From CAVPXC01 sp963709505 (lineage in GTDB: Bacteria > Chloroflexota > Anaerolineae > JAAEKA01): a stretch of DNA of 64,000 nucleotides. A model generated the notes under the pieces. It was not told the DNA's origin and did not search any database. It worked only from the letters and a program-made list of their open reading frames with translations. The stretch's first letter is position 1. Every line of letters begins with the position of its first letter. The position numbers were made by a program, and so were the translations under genes. The DNA lies in the NCBI GenBank assembly GCA_963709505.1, contig CAVPXC010000001.1:1-64000 (forward strand). Direction: 5' to 3'. This document shows, piece after piece, positions 57,945 through 64,000 of this stretch.

Positions 57945-58096
57945 AAGTGTCAAGTGCCGGAAGTGTCAGGTGTCAGGTGGCGGAGTGTCAAGTGCTGGGA
58001 TGTGGAAACGTTTTGGCCTGTCCTTACATCCAATCCCTGCAACACCTCGGCACTTCCGACACGTGACACTCCGACACTTGACCCATGACACTTCCG
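57945..58096. repeat. Inverted pair of GTGTCAAG/GTGTCAGG arrays
   Basis: Left array 57945-57992 and right array 58056-58096 (inverse units) enclose about 65 bp between the ligase and OsmC genes. Confidence 0.82.
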
Positions 58097-58107
58097 AAGG
58101 AGAACAT

Positions 58108-58527
58108 ATGGCATCCAACGTTACCCTAACCTGGGTTCAAAAGAAACAATTCGTCGGCACCGATAGCTCAAAGCACTCGATTGTTATTTCGGCTCAAGAC
58201 GAGGAGAACGGCACGGGGATGAAACCGTCCGAGCTGTTGATGCTCGGTTTGGCCTCGTGCTCGGCGTACGATGTGGTAGGCATCCTCGGCAAGAAAAAGA
58301 TGACCCTGACCGGCATGACGGTCAATGCTACCGGCGAGCAGGACACCGAACCGCCCTGGCCGTATCGGCGCATCCACTTGGAGTATGTGGTTCGCGGCAA
58401 GGGGCTGACCGAGAAGGCCGTGGCCAATGCGATCCATCTGTCGGAAACCAAATACTGCTCGGTGGCGGCCACGGTTCGGCCGACGGCGGAGATCACGACG
58501 AGCTATCGGATCGTCGAGGACGAGTAG
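58108..58527 (+). CDS. OsmC/Ohr-family peroxiredoxin-like protein
   Basis: 139 residues from ATG 58108 (AAGGAGA upstream). Cys51 in GLASCSAYDV and Cys117 in TKYCSVAATV are the redox pair of the OsmC family, which reduces organic hydroperoxides. The long frame upstream reads through the repeat array and is not used. Intact. Confidence 0.9.
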   Translation: MASNVTLTWVQKKQFVGTDSSKHSIVISAQDEENGTGMKPSELLMLGLASCSAYDVVGILGKKKMTLTGMTVNATGEQDTEPPWPYRRIHLEYVVRGKGLTEKAVANAIHLSETKYCSVAATVRPTAEITTSYRIVEDE

Positions 58528-58570
58528 CAGAGCCGCGGGGGAAGTTCCGGACGGAAAGACCAAAGGTACT

Positions 58571-58647
58571 ATTCAGCCGGCGGTGCGAGCACGTTGATTG
58601 AGTAGGCCGCTGTATCGAAATCAACGTGCTCGCACCGCCGGCTGAAT
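58571..58647. repeat. 28-bp inverted repeat with 21-nt loop
   Basis: Perfect arms beginning ATTCAGCCGGCGGTGCGAGC, 58571-58598 and 58620-58647; located 44 bp after the OsmC stop. Confidence 0.92.
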
Positions 58648-58676
58648 CATTGCGACAAAAGGTTGGCGCGAGTTCG

Positions 58677-58705
58677 TTGGACGAACGCCAACCTTGCTGT
58701 ATAAT
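58677..58705 (+). promoter_or_regulatory. Promoter of the small protein/HNH pair
   Basis: TTGGAC (58677-58682), 17 nt, TATAAT (58700-58705); 86 nt before ATG 58792. Confidence 0.75.
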
Positions 58706-58791
58706 CAGGTCGTCGGTGAACGTAGAGAATGATTTCTCCTCGACACCGCCAGCGAATCGCAACTGATACAGTGAATGAGAAGCGAGTTAAC

Positions 58792-59151
58792 ATGTTAGCA
58801 TCACTACAGGTTGACATCCCACAAGAACTAGCTATTCGACTACGTCCCTTCAAGAGCCAACTTCCAAGGATCATCGAGCTTGGTCTGCGAGAATGGAATG
58901 CAGCCGGACAATCCGGCTTCGAAGGGGCTACAGAAGTCCTGGAGTTTCTGGCGAAACTGCCTTCACCCGAAGAGATCATCGCTTTGCGTCCCTCAGATGC
59001 CCTGCAAAGCAGAGTGAGCACCTTGCTCGAGAAGAATAGTTCGTCGGGGCTAACGGCTGAAGAAGAACAGGAATGGGAACAGTATCAGTACCTCGAACAT
59101 CTTGTCCGAATGGCGAAAGCCAGAGCCCTCCTGAAAATCGGAAAGTCCTGA
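58792..59151 (+). CDS. Small protein paired with an HNH nuclease
   Basis: 119 residues from ATG 58792. It opens with VDIPQELAIRLRPFKSQLPR, then IIELGLREWNAA (a ribbon-helix-helix-like pattern), and has an acidic helical C-terminus (LTAEEEQEWEQYQYLEHLVR). No assigned family. It ends 7 bp before the HNH gene. This small-protein/HNH pair occurs in Cyanobacteria and Chloroflexi and could be a regulator or antitoxin. Intact. Confidence 0.72.
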   Translation: MLASLQVDIPQELAIRLRPFKSQLPRIIELGLREWNAAGQSGFEGATEVLEFLAKLPSPEEIIALRPSDALQSRVSTLLEKNSSSGLTAEEEQEWEQYQYLEHLVRMAKARALLKIGKS

Positions 59152-59158
59152 TCGCCTC

Positions 59159-59584
59159 ATGAGCGCTTATGTATCAACAGCCCTGCGACAACTGGTCGTC
59201 GAACGCGCTGTAGGTCGCTGCGAGTACTGTTTGATTCCTGGTGATGTTGTCCTGGTGCCTCATGAAGTAGATCACATCATTGCATTGAAACATGGCGGCT
59301 TGACCGGGCCAGACAATTTGGCACTGTCCTGCACGCTATGCAACAAGCACAAAGGTAGTGATCTGGCGTCCCTCGATCCAGACACGGGTTCTGTGGTCGC
59401 CTTGTTTCATCCTCGACGGGACACGTGGACAGAGCATTTCAAAACAGATGATGGTCAGATCTTACCACTGACAGCAGCGGGGCGAGTGACTGTCACATTG
59501 CTTCAACTTAATGCTCCTGAACGCGTCGATGAGCGCAGACTGCTGATCCTAAGTGGAGCCTGGGCCGTCTCAGCGATTGACTGA
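59159..59584 (+). CDS. HNH endonuclease
   Basis: 141 residues. Zinc/structural Cys21-x2-Cys24 in GRCEYC, the core HEVDHIIALKHGG (35-47), ATP-independent N in GPDNLALSC, and Cys58, Cys61, His64 in CTLCNKHKG complete the beta-beta-alpha-metal fold. HNH proteins of this small type cut DNA in restriction, mobile or repair contexts. Co-directional and nearly contiguous with the preceding small protein; overlaps no real gene. Intact. Confidence 0.88.
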   Translation: MSAYVSTALRQLVVERAVGRCEYCLIPGDVVLVPHEVDHIIALKHGGLTGPDNLALSCTLCNKHKGSDLASLDPDTGSVVALFHPRRDTWTEHFKTDDGQILPLTAAGRVTVTLLQLNAPERVDERRLLILSGAWAVSAID

Positions 59585-59600
59585 TTGTGAGAGAATTGCT

Positions 59601-60359
59601 GTGGTGAAGTTACCTCGCCTTTACACTGATCTGGCCCCTTGGTGGCCCCTCCTCTCCTCGCCCGATGACTACGCCGAGGAGGCGGAGGAATACCGCAAAA
59701 TCCTCTTCGATGCCTGCGAGAAACCGCCCGTGACGTTATTGGAGTTGGGCAGCGGCGGCGGGAACAACGCGTCCCACCTCAAGGCGCACTTCCACATGAC
59801 CCTGGTCGACCTTTCGCCGGATATGCTGGCGGTTAGCCGAGCGCTCAACCCGGAGTGCGAACACCTGCACGGCGACATGCGCACGGTGCGGCTGGGCCGG
59901 CAGTTCGACGCGGTCTTTATCCACGACGCGATCATGTATCTGACGACCGAGGCGGACCTGCGGCAAGCCATCGAGACCGCCTACATCCACTGTTTACCGG
60001 GCGGCGCGGCGCTGTTCTGTCCCGATTGCACGCGCGATAACCTCAAGCTGGTCACACGGCACGGCGGCCACGATGGCCAGGGCGACGACCGCCGAGCCCT
60101 GCGTTACCTGGATTGGACCTGGGATCCCGACCCCGCCAACTCGACCTATGTCGTGGATTTCGCCTACATGCTGCGCGACGAGCAGGGCGTTATGCAAGTT
60201 GAATACGATCACCACGAGTTCGGCCTCTTCAGCACCGAAGCCTGGCTTCGCATAATCGTCGACGCCGGCTTCACGCCCAAGCTCGTCATTGGCACTAACT
60301 CCGAGCTATGGGACTATGGCGGCGGCGAGATGTTTGTCGGAATCAAGCCCAAAGGCTAG
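59601..60359 (+). CDS. Class I SAM-dependent methyltransferase
   Basis: 252 residues from GTG 59601 (GAGAG upstream; GTG 59604 is equally possible). Motif I VTLLELGSGGGNNASHLK, motif II LVDLSPDMLAVSRALNP, an acidic HGDMRTVRLG and FDAVFIHDAIMYLTTEADL. Similar proteins are annotated only as methyltransferase type 11/12. Substrate unknown. Intact. Confidence 0.85.
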   Translation: MVKLPRLYTDLAPWWPLLSSPDDYAEEAEEYRKILFDACEKPPVTLLELGSGGGNNASHLKAHFHMTLVDLSPDMLAVSRALNPECEHLHGDMRTVRLGRQFDAVFIHDAIMYLTTEADLRQAIETAYIHCLPGGAALFCPDCTRDNLKLVTRHGGHDGQGDDRRALRYLDWTWDPDPANSTYVVDFAYMLRDEQGVMQVEYDHHEFGLFSTEAWLRIIVDAGFTPKLVIGTNSELWDYGGGEMFVGIKPKG

Positions 60360-60418
60360 CCACCGCATCTAACCTGAGAACCGCGGACTGCCGGAGACGC
60401 GGACCAGAGCTGTACGCA

Positions 60419-60579
60419 AGTTTTCATTGACGGTTGCCGAAGGGACCCAGCGCATGGATGGCTGCTGCTGCTTTGAAAATAGATATACCCGCTCGGGCCG
60501 GTCTGTGCGAAGCCTCCTTGCGGAGCACCCCGGAGCGGGCGAGGGACCGACCGAGCCCTCCGCATTTTCATCCATCGGG
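60419..60579 (+). repeat. Dispersed ~150-bp repeat, copy 1
   Basis: Core 60487-60557 (CCCGCTCGGGCCGGTCTGTG and onward) is nearly identical to the inverse of 63350-63420. Flanking TTTTCAT and CGGTTGCCGAAGGGACCC pieces are also shared but in a different order. Inner inverted ends CTCGGGCCGGTC / GACCGACCGAG. It lies between the methyltransferase and maltokinase genes. Confidence 0.85.
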
Positions 60580-60657
60580 GTACCGGCAGGCCGGCGAGGC
60601 GCCTGTCTCGAGGAGCCAGCCGATACGTACCGGACATCTTTCGAAGGAGCATAAACC

Positions 60658-62330
60658 ATGTCGCACTCGGTGTCACCCTCCGATCACAAGGACCATCCTG
60701 TTCTTCACGTACATGGAACCTGGGAGACCGTCTTTCAAGACGAGCCGCGCGCCGCGCTGGAGCAGCTTCTGCCCGGCTACATTGCCCGCGGCGCTGGTTC
60801 GGCTCCAAGGCGCGCACGATCGAGACCGCCCGGCTGATTGAGATCATCCCAATCACCCAGCTCTCATATTTGACCCTGGTCAAAATAAGCTTTACGGCTG
60901 GCGAGCCGGAAACCTATGTGCTGCCGCTAGCCTTTGTTGCCGGCGAACAAGCCGAGGTTCTGCGACGCGAGCGTCCCATGGCTGTCATCGCCGTGCTGCG
61001 CACACCCGAGGCCGAAGGCGTGCTGTATGATGCCGTGTGGAACCCGCGCTTCGACGCGATCCTGCTGGAGATGATCGGCGAGGGCAAGCAGTTTGCCGGC
61101 ACGGGCGGCGACGTCGTCGCAACCGCCACGAGCGTCTTTGCCCGGCTGCGCGGCGACGCCAGCCAGCCGCTGACGCCGCACGTGCTCGGCGTCGAGCAGA
61201 GCAACACCAACATGCGCTACGGCGAGCACCTGCTTCTCAAGCTGTACCGGCGGCTGGAAGCGGGCGTCAACCCGGACCTGGAGATTGGCCAGTTCCTGAC
61301 CGAGCGCGTTGCCTTCGAGCATATCCCGCCCGTTGCCGGGGCGATCGAATACCGCCGTCGTCAGGACCCGGCGTCGGGCGAGCCCATCACGTTGGCGATT
61401 CTGCAGGGTTTCGTGCGCAACCAGGGTGACGCCTGGTACTACACGCTGGACTGCCTGCGCGAGTATTTCGCCCGCTTGCGATCTCTGGAGCATGCCCCGA
61501 CGGACACGGACCTGCCTGAAGAACCGCTGTTGGAACTGATCGAGCGGCCTCTCCCCGCGCAGGTCGAAGAGCGCATTGGCGCCTACCTGCAGTCAGCCAG
61601 ACTACTTGGACAGCGCACAGCCGAGCTGCACATCGCCCTGGCGTCGGATCCAACCGACCCGGCCTTCGCTCCTGATCCGTTCACGAGTGACTTTCAACAT
61701 TCTCTGCAACAAAGCATGTGCAGCCTGAACGGACGAATCATGCAGCTTCTGCGGGGGCGCTTTGACAGCTTGCCGGAGAGCGTTCGCCCCGATGCCCGGC
61801 GGGTGCTGGACTTGGAAATGGAGATCGCAAGCCGCTTCGACACCCTGCTCGGACCCACTATCTCGGCTTTGCGCACCCGCATCCACGGCGATTATCACCT
61901 CGGGCAGGTGCTCTACACCGGCAGCGACTTCATGATCATCGATTTCGAGGGAGAGCCGGCCCGGCCGCTCAGCGAGCGGCGGCAGAAGCGCTCCGCTCTG
62001 CAGGACGTGGCCGGCATGCTGCGATCCTTCCACTACGCCGCCTATGCGGCCTTCTTCGAACAGGTTACCGGCGGAGCGCAGCCATCGGACGTGGAAACCT
62101 TTACCCAGTACTGGCATCGATGGGTCTCGGTCGCGTACCTGCAAAGCTACATGGAGATAGCCCGGAGCGCGACCTTCCTACCGCGATCAGACGCGGAGCT
62201 CAAGACCCTGCTCGACGCCTATCTGCTGGAAAAGGCTGTCTACGAGCTGGGCTATGAGCTCAACAACCGGCCAGACTGGGTCAAAATTCCGCTGCAAGGG
62301 ATCCTTCAGACGCTGCAGGCGGTGCAATAG
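60658..62330 (+). CDS. Maltokinase-like aminoglycoside-phosphotransferase-fold kinase, one frameshift
   Basis: ATG 60658 (AAGGAGC upstream) gives an N-terminal cap domain (LEQLLPGYIARR then RWFGSKARTIETARLIEIIP across a missing base near 60795) followed by the kinase: LEMIGEGKQF, VLGVEQSNTNMRYGEHLLLK, HGDYHLGQVL (catalytic Asp) and FMIIDFEGEP (Mg-binding). Total about 557 residues. This matches maltokinase (Mak/Pep2) or the kinase half of TreS-maltokinase fusions, which makes maltose-1-phosphate for GlgE. No treS or glgE is in the window. Confidence 0.85.
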
Positions 62331-62488
62331 AGTACGATCCCTGGGGCAGTCTCTCTTTCCCGATGCGCCGGCCAGGGACAAACCGCCGCGCAAGCAGGCC
62401 AATCTGCGGCAAGTAGTGGCCGAGTCCCTGATTGATTTGAGTGGACGGGTGTCCTCCTACCTTGACAGTGAATGTTTGGACCGCCTGG

Positions 62489-62851
62489 TTACTTCGACGC
62501 CATACTACGACTTGCGAACTCCAGCATCTTCCGACTTTCGTCTTTAGGGCTGAATTCGACCATCTCACAATCTTCTTCCATCACCACGTTGTGACCCGGG
62601 GCCAGATAATAGGCTTCCCCTGCCGTGATGACTTCTTCGTGGTCGGCATAAGTCACCCGCATTCTGCCCTTGAGCAGGTAGCCCCAATGGGGACACTCGC
62701 AACCGTTGGGCAACCCTCTGAATAGCGGGATGCTGTCAAACCCTGCCGGGAAGCCCCAAAAACCCCCATCCATGTCTCCCCATTCAATTTGACGGCTATA
62801 GTAAGAGCCGTCCTGAAACATTATGGGGATACCTTCTCTATTACTATGCAT
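62489..62851 (-). CDS. Cupin-domain protein
   Basis: 120 residues from MHSNREGIPIMFQDGSYYSR (ATG 62851, AAGGAGA upstream). Cupin motif 1-like ECPHWGYLLKGRMRVTY and motif 2-like AGEAYYLAPGHNVVMEEDCE are visible. The usual metal His set is reduced to one His in each motif. Function unknown; such small cupins bind small molecules. 62331-62488 shows no gene. Confidence 0.82.
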   Translation of the reverse strand: MHSNREGIPIMFQDGSYYSRQIEWGDMDGGFWGFPAGFDSIPLFRGLPNGCECPHWGYLLKGRMRVTYADHEEVITAGEAYYLAPGHNVVMEEDCEMVEFSPKDESRKMLEFASRSMASK

Positions 62852-63114
62852 GGTTATTTCTCCTTTCATCTCTATTTGGGTTGGGGACTCCATATGGCCG
62901 CCAACCTACACTCTAGGAATGAGCATAGCACCAAATCAAACCGGCGTCAATGCCCTAAAAATCCGAATTATTCTTGTCAAGCCGCGCGGATGATTCCGAT
63001 GCAAGCACGGTGGTAGATGCGACCAAGGCATGGCAGCCAAAGCGATACAGCCGTCAACGTTAACCCCGATATCTTGCCGATGAGCTGCTATCGGTCGTCG
63101 TCAATTAACCGCGG

Positions 63115-63299
63115 CTATGAACATGTGCGACCCCATGCCGCTGTGACCAGCGTGATGTCGAGGATATTGATCATGTTGTCTCTGTTAAAGTCATAGGTGG
63201 GATCCCAACCAGGGGTGCTGTCTGTCCAGCCCCAGCGCTCCGCAATCGCCACGATATCTTCGACGCCCACCATGGTAGGGGGAACGAAGTCAGGACAGC
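63115..63299 (-). pseudogene. C-terminal remnant of a dockerin-domain protein
   Basis: Two calcium-loop-like repeats, VGVEDIVAIAERWGW and DFNRDNMINILDITLVTAAW, form a type I dockerin ending at TCA 63115. Upstream the frame runs into the dispersed repeat and has no credible start or body, so this is a leftover. 62852-63114 shows no gene. Confidence 0.65.
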
Positions 63300-63433
63300 C
63301 GCCCATGCGCGGGGTCCCTTCGGCAACCGTGGATGAAAACAGCGGGGCTCGGTCGGTCCCTCCGCCCGCTCCGGGGTGCTCCGCAAGGAGGCTTCGCACA
63401 GACCGGCCCGAGCGGGTAGTGCTATTTTCAGGT
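63299..63433 (-). repeat. Dispersed ~150-bp repeat, copy 2 (inverted)
   Basis: Inverse of 60419-60579 (core 63350-63420), abutting the dockerin remnant and 100 bp upstream of the next dockerin gene. Confidence 0.85.
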
Positions 63434-63486
63434 TAGAACATGGCGGGATAGACAAACTGATCGGCGCGCTTTCCCTTCTTTCGTGG

Positions 63487-63492
63487 TATACT
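63487..63492 (+). promoter_or_regulatory. Extended -10 (TGGTATACT)
   Basis: TATACT with TGG, 44 nt before ATG 63536; identical 9-mer to the one at 23480-23488. Confidence 0.5.
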
Positions 63493-63535
63493 GAAGATAT
63501 CGAACTTTGGACATTTCTCGCAAGGAGGTGGAACC

Positions 63536-64000
63536 ATGAAAGCGGGAAGACTACTCTCTGTGTGCATCGCACTTGTCCTGCTAGCAACGGTATCAGTCGC
63601 AGCAGCAGCAACACCGCTCCGCTCCGCCGCGCTCCGGGACTTCGTGGCTAGCCCTTGTATGCCTGGGAGCACCTACGATCCGGCCTGTGACGTGGATCAC
63701 AACGGCGCCATCGATGTGACGGATATTCAACTCACTGCGGGCCATTGGGGGACAAACGGGCACGTATAACATCTACCCAGCCATGGTGCCCAAGACCGGG
63801 CAGACCTCATCGTTTGCAGCCGGCGACGACGGTGCCCTGCAGAAAGGCGTGGCCTGGCCCAACCCGCGCTTTACCGACAACAGCAACGGTTCAGTGACCG
63901 ACAACCTGACCGGACTGATCTGGCTGAAGAACGCCAACTGTTTTGGGTTGAATTTCTGGGATGTGGCCGTGAGTGACGCCAACACGCTGAACAGTGGCGA
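63536..64000 (+). CDS. Secreted dockerin-DUF1566 protein, 5' part, one frameshift
   Basis: AAGGAGGTG precedes ATG 63536. A signal peptide (LLSVCIALVLLATVSVAAAA) leads to CDVDHNGAIDVTDIQLTAGH, a dockerin/EF-hand-like calcium loop. After a frame change near 63765 the text reads FTDNSNGSVTDNLTGLIWLK, the DUF1566/Lcl domain signature. The gene runs off the window end. It is probably an exported or surface protein. Confidence 0.78.

Overview
The window is GC-rich bacterial chromosome. It has a VanW-family protein, a HerA/DUF853 ATPase, PIG-V and GT39-like membrane glycosyltransferases, a B12-type MerR photoreceptor, dockerin/DUF1566 secreted proteins and many short palindromic repeats. Together these suggest Chloroflexota (Anaerolineae/Caldilineae-like), probably metagenome-derived. 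This placement is inference: no rRNA, tRNA or marker gene is visible.

Layout. 0-4.2 kb: a decayed nucleotidyltransferase with a partial tandem duplication, split by a 1.4 kb IS4-family element, then a frameshifted GalT/DUF4922-like gene. 4.3-16.2 kb (minus strand): quinone oxidoreductase, CE7 esterase, then a polysaccharide cluster (two membrane glycosyltransferases, a DUF1972 and a GT4 glycosyltransferase, a GT2, an O-antigen ligase/polymerase) headed by an alkaline-phosphatase-superfamily phosphodiesterase. 16.4-25.3 kb: an RsmF-like rRNA methyltransferase with an internal duplication, an ABC exporter pair, a LiaF-like membrane protein, a ParB-like protein, a lipoprotein hydrolase and an unknown secreted protein. 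25-30 kb: a NarL-type two-component system with a solute-binding lipoprotein between regulator and kinase. 30.2-35.1 kb: a CarH/LitR-like B12 regulator divergent from a TIGR01777 epimerase, an SRPBCC protein and a CrtI-like oxidoreductase, with paired operator-like repeats between. 35-40.2 kb: L-lactate dehydrogenase, 3-hydroxyacyl-CoA dehydrogenase, GDPD phosphodiesterase, a secreted glycosidase-like lipoprotein, a Uma2 nuclease. 40.4-44.5 kb: an AT-richer, intact four-gene cassette (winged-helix-like protein, P-loop ATPase, small helical protein, PIN nuclease) beside the first 16 codons of a C5 cytosine methyltransferase and closed by a 24-bp-stem terminator; I do not recognise it as a described system and it is the best candidate for something new. 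44.5-49.6 kb (minus): malic enzyme, a thioredoxin-reductase-like flavoprotein lacking CxxC, FolD and two-subunit class I fumarase. 50-64 kb: cold-shock protein with a leader terminator, HerA-like ATPase, VanW protein, acyl-CoA ligase, OsmC, an HNH nuclease pair, methyltransferase, maltokinase, cupin and dockerin genes.

Two features run through the window. First, about twenty otherwise well-conserved genes carry one or more single-base frameshifts, often in GC-rich runs, including enzymes that should be under selection; assembly or sequencing indels are as likely as pseudogenization, so frameshifted genes are described as the protein they would encode. Second, there are many small palindromic or array-type repeats: twin-hairpin units of about 88 bp, long perfect hairpins, and inverted pairs of short tandem arrays at gene ends. 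Some of these lie inside coding sequences.
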